Source: a virus. Taken from it: 26,971 nucleotides of DNA. Of the stretch, positions 5,050 to 13,600 are shown one piece after another. Under the pieces are notes generated by a model, which did not search any database, was not told the origin of the DNA, and saw only the letters and a list, made by a program, of their open reading frames with translations. Within the stretch, counting starts at the first letter, position 1, and every line of letters starts with the position of its first letter. The stretch lies in IMG/VR virus record IMGVR_UViG_3300046522_000240, positions 1 through 26,971 of that record. One strand, given 5' to 3'. Made by a program: the position numbers and the translations under genes.

Positions 5050-6819
5050 TTATTGGCTGTAGAGGTTGTTCCAGAAGGCAGCACCGCGGTCGTCGTGGCC
5101 GGTCTTGCTCTGGTACTGGCCGTTCAGCCAGGCGCCGGCCTGAGGCGCTCCTCCGAAGTCCTCCACGAACTTCTCGAACATGGCGTCTAGGGCGGCCTCC
5201 TGGGCCTCCTCCACGCCCTTGTCGCTGTCCTTGGCCATGGCTAGCAGGAAGTGGTTGCATGCCCCTGCAAGGGCGTCCAGGCGGTCGTCGTGGGCCAGGG
5301 CGCCGCGCTCGCGGGTGATGTGGGTGAGCTGGTAGGTCAGGGTGCGCTCGCGCCAACGGTCGCCGCCGTGGATCATCGCCGAGCGCATGTCGTTCTCCAG
5401 CACCTTCGGATCGACGATCAGCTTGTGCTGGTTCAGGAGGGGCTCAAGGATGTCGATGATCCGGGCCTCCTTGGCGGTCTTGGCGCGATCCTCAAGGAAC
5501 TCGCAGGGGTAGCCGGCTCGGGTGAACACGGGCTTGAGCAGCTCGGTGAACATGCCGTCGCCGAAGTTGCTCTCGATGATCATGGTGTTGACCGCCTGGA
5601 GCTTGGCGATCGACGCCAGCTTGCTCAGGGTGGCGTCCTCGTAGCCGCCCTTGAAGCCGCCCGAGGCGACCAGGAAGAGGCGCCCGTTGGAGTACCGGAC
5701 AACGGCGTAGGCGGTCTCGTCGGCGCCCCGGCCAGAGGGATCAACATACATGGCCGTGCCGGCGTAGGGGAGGAAGTGCTCCTTGTCGGTGAACATGGGC
5801 CTGTGGACGCGGTCGCCCTTGAGCCCGTAGACGCAGTCCGAGAGGCCCTCGTAGACCTGGTCGGGGCCACCAGCCCAGATGTACTTGGCCGGGGCCAGCT
5901 CCGCATCCACGTCCGCCACGATCAGGTCGGAGAGGCGCAGGGGGAACTTGTCGAGGTCCGATAGGGCGGTGTCGAGCATGAACTGGAGGGCGTATCCGGT
6001 GCGCCCGTAGGAGGCCCGGCGGGATGCCAGGTTGGCCTCGCTGAACCTGGTGCAGGTCGGGGTGCCTGGCTTGGCCCCCTTGTCGATCATCGCCTGGATG
6101 AACGGGGCTAGGCGGTCGCCATACTTCTCCGGGTCTGCCGGCACCTCCGCGGTCCAGATGCGGATCTTGTAGCCGTCCGGGTCGTGGGCGGTGTCCTCGG
6201 CCCGGCGGTTGTAGAGGCTGTCCTCGGTCTGGGGGGTGCCCAGGTAGGTGATGACCGCGTGGGGCTCCGGCTTGATGATGGCGTCGAATTCCTTCACCAG
6301 CTCGTTCAGCTTCTCCCGCTGGCCCTGGGTGGCCGAGTTGTTCGGCACCTCGATATCGTCGGCCAGGATCTCGTCGGCGCGTGAGCCGGTGATCTGGCCG
6401 GTGATGCCCACGGACTTCACCGAGGGGTCTTTCGAGGCAGCCGCGGGGGCCACGTCGAACATCAGGTTACTGTCCCGGTCGCCCTTGGAGGGGTCGGGCT
6501 TCAGGTGCTGGAGGATCGGCATCTCTCGGATCAGGCGCTTGATGAACACGCTCAAGCTGTCGGCGAGCTGCTTCGAGGCCGAGATGATCTCGACCTTCCA
6601 ATCGGGGTTGCAGTAGAGGCGCCAGCACACAAATGCCGAGTAGATCCAGCTCTTGCCCACGCCCCGGAAGGCCATGATGATCTTCCGGGTGGGGCCGTGC
6701 TGCATGTGGTAGGCGATGTCGTACTGAACCGGGGTCGGGTCAGGGAGGCCGAGGTGCTTCCAGACGACGTAGAGGAAGTTCCGGAAGTCCTCCTTCAGGG
6801 GATCAATGTCTTCGGTCAT
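5050..6819 (-). CDS. terL: Terminase large subunit (T7 gp19-like DNA packaging ATPase/nuclease)
   Basis: A 589-aa packaging motor protein that pumps DNA into the prohead at the portal vertex and cuts concatemers. Walker A is FRGVGKS at residues 51-57; a Walker B-like ILADDIE is at 151-157; a coupling-type motif YLGTPQ is at 192-197. The C-terminal RNase H-like nuclease shows acidic residues in YVDPSGRGADETA (Asp360), IIESNFGDG (Glu416) and ALAHDDRLDAL (around Asp511-515). Length matches T7 gp19 (about 586 aa). The ATG at 6819 is preceded only by a weak site. It is the last late gene, with the non-coding end region directly downstream. It likely works with the small subunit two genes upstream. 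Confidence 0.97.
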   Translation of the reverse strand: MTEDIDPLKEDFRNFLYVVWKHLGLPDPTPVQYDIAYHMQHGPTRKIIMAFRGVGKSWIYSAFVCWRLYCNPDWKVEIISASKQLADSLSVFIKRLIREMPILQHLKPDPSKGDRDSNLMFDVAPAAASKDPSVKSVGITGQITGSRADEILADDIEVPNNSATQGQREKLNELVKEFDAIIKPEPHAVITYLGTPQTEDSLYNRRAEDTAHDPDGYKIRIWTAEVPADPEKYGDRLAPFIQAMIDKGAKPGTPTCTRFSEANLASRRASYGRTGYALQFMLDTALSDLDKFPLRLSDLIVADVDAELAPAKYIWAGGPDQVYEGLSDCVYGLKGDRVHRPMFTDKEHFLPYAGTAMYVDPSGRGADETAYAVVRYSNGRLFLVASGGFKGGYEDATLSKLASIAKLQAVNTMIIESNFGDGMFTELLKPVFTRAGYPCEFLEDRAKTAKEARIIDILEPLLNQHKLIVDPKVLENDMRSAMIHGGDRWRERTLTYQLTHITRERGALAHDDRLDALAGACNHFLLAMAKDSDKGVEEAQEAALDAMFEKFVEDFGGAPQAGAWLNGQYQSKTGHDDRGAAFWNNLYSQ

Positions 6820-6935
6820 GCGTCTCGCTTCGCCAGGAGCCCGCCTAGGCCGTCCCAGGGGTGGGATGGTGTGGACGTAGCTGTCCCCCAGGGCGGCCCT
6901 GTACGGGGCTCCTACGGCGTTCTAGAGGGGGTCGA
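6820..6935. other. 116-base leader of the large terminase gene
   Basis: Gap between the 171-aa gene and terL, GC-rich with runs such as CCCTGGGGG on the minus strand. I see no T3-like promoter and no terminator with a U tract. Confidence 0.35.
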
Positions 6936-7451
6936 TCAGGTGGCCAGCTTCGAGGCTTTTAGGACGGCCACCGACTCGTTCACCTTGTTCCCGAGGGAGG
7001 TGATAGAGTTCCGAAGCTCGGCGTTGATGCTGATAATCGTGTTCAGCTTGGAGGTCAGCGACGCGATGGCGTTGGCCGCTGTTGCGATGTCAGTCACCGC
7101 GGCGATGGTGCCGGCGTTGACCGTGCCCCCGGAGCTGTTCACAAGGGTGGAGACCGCGGTGATTGCGCCTAGGCTGTTGGAGCTGGTGCCAGTGGTGGCG
7201 ACCGTCAGGGCGGTGATCGGGGTTCCGGGCGCCGTTGCCGCGGCAGCAGCGTCGGACGTGGTGCCCGTGACCTTGATCGTGGACGGGGCGACCAGGGCCA
7301 CAGCGAGGACCAGGTTACCGGCGACCACCGAGGCGGTCACAGCGCCGCCGTTGACGGTCGTCGTGATGGCCCCTTGGGCGTCGAAGGGGAGTGGGAAGGT
7401 GGTCTCCCCCGTGTTGCCGGGGAAGGAGTAGGTGAAGGAGCGGGTGGCCAT
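6936..7451 (-). CDS. Unknown 171-aa protein between the terminase subunits; fibre-like composition
   Basis: Not recognised. The start ATG shares a base with the small terminase stop (TGATG). The first ~60 residues are beta-rich and carry a motif seen in phage fibre or decoration modules (RSFTYSFPGNTGETTFPLPF). The middle is low-complexity in Ala, Thr, Val and Ser (SDAAAAATAPGTPITALTVA). The last ~60 residues form a helical, heptad-like region (IASLTSKLNTIISINAELRN). This fits an oligomeric, possibly trimeric, surface protein such as a head fibre or decoration protein, but that is inference. A gene between the small and large terminase is not part of the basic T7 order. No signal peptide or catalytic motif. 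Confidence 0.8.
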   Translation of the reverse strand: MATRSFTYSFPGNTGETTFPLPFDAQGAITTTVNGGAVTASVVAGNLVLAVALVAPSTIKVTGTTSDAAAAATAPGTPITALTVATTGTSSNSLGAITAVSTLVNSSGGTVNAGTIAAVTDIATAANAIASLTSKLNTIISINAELRNSITSLGNKVNESVAVLKASKLAT

Positions 7452-7723
7452 CAGTTCACCACCGGATGACCATCGTCATCAAGCTGGGTCGGGAACGGAA
7501 GGGCGTGGCGGGCCGCGGCGAGCGCCTTGGTAGCCGGGTTGGTGTCAACGTCGGCCGAGATGTTGTTGTTCTTCAGGAAGGCGTTGACCTGGGCCATCAC
7601 CGCGGCGGACGGGGGGCGGGTCACGCCATCCTCATCGGCCTGCGGCTGGAGGGCCTCGGTGAGCACCTCGGCGAACTGCCGGTGCAGCTCGGCCAGCTTG
7701 GCCATGGTGGCCTTAGCGGACAT
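7451..7723 (-). CDS. terS: Terminase small subunit (T7 gp18-like DNA maturase A)
   Basis: A 90-aa protein, close to the 89 aa of T7 gp18, that would recognise phage DNA ends and regulate the large subunit. An N-terminal helix (KLAELHRQFAEVLTEAL) is followed by a conserved-looking segment TRPPSAAVMAQVNAFLKNNNI, typical of small terminase proteins of this phage group, where a proline-rich turn precedes a helix ending in FLK.N.I. The start ATG at 7723 follows AGGAGA; that site is formed by the stop region of the upstream membrane protein. It is coupled to the 171-aa gene downstream. Identification rests on length, motif and position. Confidence 0.85.
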   Translation of the reverse strand: MSAKATMAKLAELHRQFAEVLTEALQPQADEDGVTRPPSAAVMAQVNAFLKNNNISADVDTNPATKALAAARHALPFPTQLDDDGHPVVN

Positions 7724-7734
7724 GAATGGGTCTC

Positions 7735-7968
7735 CTAGTGAAAGAGTTTCGTGATGTCGAGGTAGGGCAGAATGACAGACGCAGTGGCGGCCAGTCCCAG
7801 CAGGTACCAGCGCCAGTTCTCCAGCGTCGAGACGCGGTCGGACACTTCGCCGATCCGGTCCTCGATCTCGTCAATACGGCGGTCCTGCCGGTCAAACCGC
7901 GCTATGACTGCGTCTAGTTTGCCCTCGACCCTGCCCAGCAGTAGGGTGTGATTTTCGTTGTGATCCAT
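7735..7968 (-). CDS. Coiled-coil membrane protein, XhlA/holin-like, 77 aa
   Basis: The N-terminal ~50 residues form a charged heptad helix (VEGKLDAVIARFDRQDRRID, then EIEDRIGEVSDRVSTLENW), followed by one membrane span (WYLLGLAATASVILPYLDI) and a short tail. This layout, amphipathic helix then a single C-terminal span, matches XhlA-type haemolysin/holin-associated proteins. It lies between the tail fibre and small terminase, where T7 has its holin gene 17.5, so a role in lysis is likely but unproven. The ribosome binding site is weak. It lies just beyond a hairpin terminator, so its expression may depend on read-through. Confidence 0.75.
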   Translation of the reverse strand: MDHNENHTLLLGRVEGKLDAVIARFDRQDRRIDEIEDRIGEVSDRVSTLENWRWYLLGLAATASVILPYLDITKLFH

Positions 7969-7992
7969 TTGATCTCACAGGGGGGAAGGAGG

Positions 7993-8016
7993 AGGGGGCC
8001 CCCGAAGGAGCCCCCT
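7993..8016 (-). terminator. Hairpin terminator after the tail fibre gene
   Basis: AGGGGGC-type stem of about ten pairs with one mismatch and a TTCG loop on the minus strand, six bases past the fibre stop codon. The following tract is C/T-rich rather than pure U, so termination may be partial. Confidence 0.6.
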
Positions 8017-8021
8017 TAGGT

Positions 8022-10601
8022 TTAGCCCACGAGGGCTTCGAGCTTGCGCAGGCGGGCGTCCGCCGCACGGTTCAGGAAGAAGTTGAGCTGGTCCGCCTGG
8101 AGGCCGAAGTGGTCTGCCTCCTCATCGCGGATGACGAAGGAGTAGCGCCGCCAGTCAAGTCCATGGGCCGCCAGGATGCTCATGATCTCCTGCACCGTGG
8201 TACCGATGTGGAGCTGCCCATCCGGGCCGTCTTCCAACCACTGCCACGCGCCGAGGCCCGCAGCGATGTCACGGGCCGCGTCCAGCTCTATATCGTGCAG
8301 TTCCCGAACGGGGGTCTTCAGGCGCGCATCGGAGGTCACGATGGTGCCGTTGGTGGCTCGCACCTCGGTCCAGACCTGGCCGGCGATGCCCAGCGAGAGA
8401 GTGTTGGTCACCGCGGGGTAGAAGCCGGAGCCGCCGTTGAAGGTGAACTCCTGGGTGCCGGACTTGGTGGCGATGCCGAACACCGCACCGTCGTGGATCA
8501 GCTCGGCCTTGGCGTTGCCGCCTCGGTTGAAGGTCAGGCCGATGGAGGTGTCCGAGGGGATCACGCCGCCCGTCTGACCGCGCACGAACATGCCCGTTCC
8601 GGTGACCTGGAACGTGTCCGCGGTGATCAGCCCGGTGTCGCCCACCTGGATGTCCGCGGGGAACACTCGGGTGGCCACCACGATGCCGTCCGATCGGGTG
8701 CACATGAAGCGCGCCACGCGGACCACGCCGGGGATCGATACGGGGAAGGCGGGGATGGTGGGGGTGACGGGGTTTCCGTCGTCATCGTTCCCCGCATAGA
8801 AGGAGCAGAACTGGAAGTCGAAGGTGGGGGGACGGGTCGCGCCACCCACGGGGATCATCGCGGGGTCGAAGAAGGTGTTGACCGGCTTGATGAAGGAGCA
8901 GCCGGTGAGCAGCGCGCCGTTCTTCCAGCGACCACCGAAGTAGTAGGTGTGGGTAGAGCCGCCGAGGAACAGCGTGTTGTCGATCAGCACCGATCCGGGG
9001 CCGAAGGAGCCGGGCGTCACCGGGCACGTGATCGTGTAGCCGGTGAGGGGGTCGGTCGAGAGCTGGCAGCTATTCAGCTTGATGTCGTTGAAGGACGCCG
9101 AGACGATCCTGGTGCCCTTCAGGAGCACGCTATCGGACACCTGGGCGTTCTGTGCGGAGATCTCAAGTGCGCCCGTGTAGAAGTGGAGGTGCCGCGCCCA
9201 GATGCCGCCGCCTTCAAGGTTCATCGACATGGCGATTGGCGCCGTGCCGCCCCGGTACGTGATGTTGTTGATGTCGCAGTCGGCGGCCTGGTTGACGTTG
9301 ACACCGCGCATCCGGGCGTTCTCGCAGTACCAGTCCCTGTAGGCGCAGTCGTTGGCCGGGGCCGCGTCACCCACGACGCCCGAGGCGGTACCCACGTAGC
9401 CCACGTCGATGCACTGATCGGCGATGGTCCGGGCGTCCACATGGATGCCCACGATGGCCTTCGAGTTCGCGTTGCGGAGGGTGAGGACCGCGGGGCCGAT
9501 GCCCCCGGTGTAGTCGGTCTTACCGCTGGAGGCGTTCCTGGTGTACCCAGTGGCCTGAGCGTAGGCCCCGGCCTTGGCGGCAAGGGTCGAGCCGAAGTAG
9601 ATGCCACCCTCTCCGTAGAAGCCCCGGACGCTGTCCTGGGGGCCGGTCACGCTGCCATCCCAGAAGGAGCCGTTCAGGCTCAGGGGGCCGACGACGTAGG
9701 TGCCATGCGGGAGGATCAGCTCCTTACGCATGCGAATGCAGGCGTCGATGGCGCCCTGGATGGCCGCGGTGTCGTCCGTGACGTTGTCACCCCTGGCGCC
9801 AAACTGGCGGACGTTGGGGCGGGCCTCGGCGATCTGCCACCAGTTGCCCGAGGCGTCCTGTCGGGTGCCGGGGTGGACAATAGCGGGGGCCGCCCCGAGG
9901 CGCCGCCACACGGCATGGCCCAGGTCGCTGGCATCGTTGAAGCCGCCCACGCGGACGTGCGACCTGAGGACCGTTGGGGTGGTCGCCATGGCCGCCTGGA
10001 GCGAGACGTAGTCATAGCTCGGGTCGTAGCCCGGCGGCACCGTGGTGGTGTTGACGAATGTCTGGAGCGCGGCACGGACGGCGGCTATGGTTGCCCCGTC
10101 GCTGTCCTCGACCGGGTAGGCGAGGTTTTGCAGGCGCTTGCCTCGGGCCTCCCAGAACGCCTCGGTGGAGCCCAGGGACAGCGCCTTGTCGGCGCGGAGG
10201 TTCAGGGCCACGTCGGCGGCCAGGCGGGAGGACGTCTCCGCAGCCATGGCGGCGTTCACCGCTGTGGTGTCGCGCAGGTTCTCCTTGAAGCTGGTCCAGC
10301 GGGCCTCCTGGATAAGGTGGAGGAGCTGGGTGTTCTCGATGTTCAGGTCCGCCGCGACCAGGGAGCTGTCGTCCTGGTACTGGGTGATCGCGGAGGCGTT
10401 CGGGGTGACGCGCCAGATGACCAGGGCATCGCCCACGGCGGTCGGGATCGACACCAGGCCGGGGCCAACCCAGGTGATGGCCACGGGGACGCCGTTATTC
10501 TGCGCGACCCAGTAGGACTGGGAGATGTAGTCAGCCGAGATTGGCCACGGGCCGGAGGTGCCGTTGCCCGTGTATTCGAAGGAAGTCTGGATGTCTGCCA
10601 A
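8022..10601 (-). CDS. Tail fibre/tailspike with beta-helix and C-terminal S74 chaperone domain
   Basis: An 859-aa receptor-binding protein. Residues 1 to about 140 resemble the T7 tail-fibre attachment domain (SFEYTGNGTSGPW at the start, then a helical part). From about residue 263 (VRQFGARGDNVTDDTAAIQG) it has the entry motif of pectate-lyase-type beta-helix proteins, which often bind or cut surface polysaccharide. From about residue 754 it has a peptidase S74 intramolecular chaperone: SDARLK with Ser757, Asp758 and Lys762, then a VQE motif; this domain assists trimer folding and usually cuts itself off. The start is TTG at 10601, five bases after AGGAG, with no better ATG. It has its own hairpins on both sides. 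The sugar target cannot be read from sequence. Confidence 0.93.
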   Translation of the reverse strand: MADIQTSFEYTGNGTSGPWPISADYISQSYWVAQNNGVPVAITWVGPGLVSIPTAVGDALVIWRVTPNASAITQYQDDSSLVAADLNIENTQLLHLIQEARWTSFKENLRDTTAVNAAMAAETSSRLAADVALNLRADKALSLGSTEAFWEARGKRLQNLAYPVEDSDGATIAAVRAALQTFVNTTTVPPGYDPSYDYVSLQAAMATTPTVLRSHVRVGGFNDASDLGHAVWRRLGAAPAIVHPGTRQDASGNWWQIAEARPNVRQFGARGDNVTDDTAAIQGAIDACIRMRKELILPHGTYVVGPLSLNGSFWDGSVTGPQDSVRGFYGEGGIYFGSTLAAKAGAYAQATGYTRNASSGKTDYTGGIGPAVLTLRNANSKAIVGIHVDARTIADQCIDVGYVGTASGVVGDAAPANDCAYRDWYCENARMRGVNVNQAADCDINNITYRGGTAPIAMSMNLEGGGIWARHLHFYTGALEISAQNAQVSDSVLLKGTRIVSASFNDIKLNSCQLSTDPLTGYTITCPVTPGSFGPGSVLIDNTLFLGGSTHTYYFGGRWKNGALLTGCSFIKPVNTFFDPAMIPVGGATRPPTFDFQFCSFYAGNDDDGNPVTPTIPAFPVSIPGVVRVARFMCTRSDGIVVATRVFPADIQVGDTGLITADTFQVTGTGMFVRGQTGGVIPSDTSIGLTFNRGGNAKAELIHDGAVFGIATKSGTQEFTFNGGSGFYPAVTNTLSLGIAGQVWTEVRATNGTIVTSDARLKTPVRELHDIELDAARDIAAGLGAWQWLEDGPDGQLHIGTTVQEIMSILAAHGLDWRRYSFVIRDEEADHFGLQADQLNFFLNRAADARLRKLEALVG

Positions 10602-10617
10602 GGTGGCTCCTAGAAAT

Positions 10618-10640
10618 GGAAAAGGCCCCCGAAGGGGCCT
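10618..10640 (-). terminator. Rho-independent terminator between gp16-like and fibre genes
   Basis: Perfect 7-bp stem AGGCCCC/GGGGCCT with a UUCG tetraloop and a following U4 run on the minus strand. It sits in the gap between the two longest late genes and should reduce transcription into the fibre gene. Confidence 0.82.
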
Positions 10641-10651
10641 CTTAGGTTGTT

Positions 10652-10667
10652 GTCAAGCCGACTTGAC
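10652..10667. repeat. Dyad GTCAAG-CCGA-CTTGAC
   Basis: Perfect inverted repeat GTCAAGYCGRCTTGAC, identical on the opposite strand to the copy at 22167-22182. It lies just past the gp16-like stop codon and ahead of the terminator. Confidence 0.55.
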
Positions 10668-10672
10668 CGGCG

Positions 10673-13600
10673 TCAGTCGTCACGCATGGGATGCCACTCC
10701 CCCTGGGGCGTCTTCTTGGGTAGGCCCGAGGTGAGCCAGGAGAGGGCACCGGAGAAGAGCACGGAGTTCGAGTAGGGAAGGGTGTGGAGGACCGCGTTGG
10801 CCTCTGGCTGGGATGGTGCCCGGCCGTGCAGCAGCGGGGACATGATGCCGCCTATGGCCTTCGCCGCGGTGACTGCTAGGTCCGCCGTGGGGTTGCCGAA
10901 GAGCGGGTCGCTTTGCAGCCCGGTCGAACGGCCATTGAAGATGTGTGCCTTGCCGCCCGAGCCGTAGAAGGCCCCGGCGTCGAGCATCATCGGGATGACC
11001 GAGGAGACGCCCATGTTCTGGAAGGTGTTCAGGCCGAGGTTGGCGTAGCCGTTCCCCGAGACCTTGTCCTTCCAGAACTGGTCCCTCTCCTTGCCCTCGG
11101 CGTAGCCGAAGGAGGCGATGTAGGTCCGCCCGGTGAAGGCCGCCGCCGCCGAGAACGCCGTACACATGAAGATGGCGTAGGAGGTGGGGTCACGCATGTG
11201 GATGTTGTGGAGGGTCTGCTTGAAGTAGCTGCCAACCATGAATGTCCTGAACTGCAAGGCCACCTTGATGCCCCTGTGCTGGAGCCAGGTGGGCATGGCG
11301 CCCAGGTCGTTCTCCTGGATGATCTTGCGCGCCCAGCGGTTTACGCCCAGCTCGAAGTGGGAGCGGGCTTCCAGGTCCGTCCAGGCGTTCAGGTTCAGGC
11401 CACGGGTGTTGAGGCCGCGGGTGCCCCCGGTGTGCGTCTTGAACTGCTCCAAGATGCGCGGGAGCATCTCGTCAGACCAGCCATTGGCGCGCATCCTGGC
11501 CATGTTCTGGGGGGTTGCCCCGACCTGGGCCGCCCTGGCGAACCGGTACATGATCCCGCGGTAGGCGGTCTGCTTCAGCATCCGGTTGACGGGGCGAAGG
11601 AGGGATACCGTTGCCACCGCCGCGGCGCCCTTGCGCAAGACTTGGTCGGTGTTCCGCAGCCATGGGGCCACGGAGCTGGTCAGGCTGTCGGTCTCGTCCC
11701 AGGTGGTGGGCATCGCATAGCGGAGGTCATCGTCGCCAAAGGCTTCCATGATCTCGCGGCCCAGCTTGTCCCCCTTGGCGATCCCCTTGGGTGCGCTTCG
11801 GACGACGCTCTTCAGGCTCGGGACGCCCTGGATCGACGCCACCACGCCCAGGTGGGCCACGGTGTTGTACGTCTCGGCCGCCTGGGCGAACCCCATGTTG
11901 TTCATGAGGCGTAGGAAGTTGAAGTTCTGGAGCAGTCGGGCGAACGCCGCGAGGTTGCCCTGGTCGCTGCTGTGGGGCAGCCCCAGGATGCCTCGATACA
12001 TGTGCTCCATGTGCTCGATGCTGGCCGCGGAGGTGGCCCTGGCGGTCCCGTTATTGGCTCCCTGGGCGCGGACCACGGTCTGTAGCGCCTCGAACTCCGA
12101 CCGCTTGGTGACGCCGTCCAGCAGGTGCTCACCCGTCTCCGGGTTGGTGATGCGCATCCTCGCCAGGGAGACCTGACCGGCAGCCTCGTGGCTGTAGTGC
12201 TCGAAGACGTGCCAGGCGTTGTTGTCGGTGAAGTCCCGGATGGTCAAGGAGTGCTTCGCGCCGGCCTGGTCGAAGACATCAACTGGGACGTTCTCGGACA
12301 GCCGGGCGCGGAACTTGTTCCGGCTCATGTTGCCGGCATCGGTCTCGGGCTTGAAGGACTTGGCGACCGCCTCGGCGTCACCTTCGGAGATCCCAAGGGA
12401 CTTCAGGACATCCGTGAGGGTATCCGCATCGTCTCCCGACAGGGCGTGCTCAAGTCGGCTGGTGAGCCCGGCGTCGCGCTCCATGAGCTTCTTGTACATG
12501 CCCGAGGCGACCCTATGGGCGATCTCGTGGTCGAGCAGGGACTGGGCGTCCTTCAGGGAAGTGCGGATGACGCCAATCACGCCAGCCTCGCCGATCTTGT
12601 CAGTCCACTCGTTCAGCTTCGCGAAGTCCCATAGGCGGGGGAAGTAGAACTTGTTCTTCTCGACGTTCTCCGCACCCGACACGGCCCGCCTGGTGGTCCC
12701 ATCGATGAGCCCAGGGTTGGCCTTCAGCTCCTGCCAGCGCCCGAGGTTGTCCCTCAGGATGTCGCCGGCCTTCGCCACGTTGGGATCATGGACTGTCAGC
12801 GGGTTGCTATCGGTGATGTAGCGGGTCACGCTGTCATTGAACTCGTCCGCGTGGCGCCAGCGCATGAACCGGCTGATGCCCTTGGCCTTCAGCCATCCGT
12901 CATAGGCGTCCCGGAACCCCGGAGCCGCCCGGCCGATGGCCTGGTCGCGCAGGATCAGGGCTTCCTCTGAGGCCCCGAAGATGGTTGTCAGGCCCTTGTC
13001 CGCGTTGCCCACGCTGTCCTGGCCGATTGCGTTGCCGATGGCTCGGGCGGCTTCGTCGTCCATGGACTTCAGGCGCCCCACCGTGTCCTGGCGGAGCTTG
13101 CCCGCAAAGGCCGCCCTGGGGGCCACGCTCTCAGGCAGATTGGTCCATAGCGCCACGTCGTCCCGGAGCGCCATGCGGCCCGCCGAGGCGGCGCCTGCGG
13201 AGCCGGGGGCGACCAGCGCGGTGCCGTTGAGGGCATCCTTGCGCATGTCCTGCCCGACCTTGACCAGGTGGTCCGAGGCCCGTAGAGAGGCCGCCGAGCG
13301 GGTGGCCCAGGCGCCGAAGCCGGCCCCGAAGATGCCACCTAGGGCCGCCCCGTAGAGCACCGAGTTGGGATCGGTGCCGTACTGCCCCACATTCGAGAGG
13401 GCCTGGGAGCCACCGCCAACCGCCGCCTCAACCCCCGCGGTGAGGCCGATGCGGCCCGCCCGACTGAGTTGAAGCGCCAGCGCGGCGCCCTCCGAAAGCC
13501 CACCTGAGGCGAGCCCCGCAGCGAGCGCCGGGGGGTCAGTGAGGGTGGAGATGATGTCCGCCGCGGTGCCAGTCCAGCCGGCTCGGCCCAGCAGCTCGTT

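Noticed and set aside
8109-10613. 834-aa plus-strand ORF opposite the tail fibre
   Set aside because: A by-product of GC-rich codon use on the real minus-strand gene; its translation is low-complexity (Gly, Val, Asp, His, Arg) and has no domains. The fibre frame shows clear domains.
13517-13533. CACCCTCACTGACC in the gp16-like gene, similar to the promoter core
   Set aside because: Lies inside coding sequence (encoding STLTDPP), lacks the AT-rich upstream part and has GA in place of AA; probably chance.
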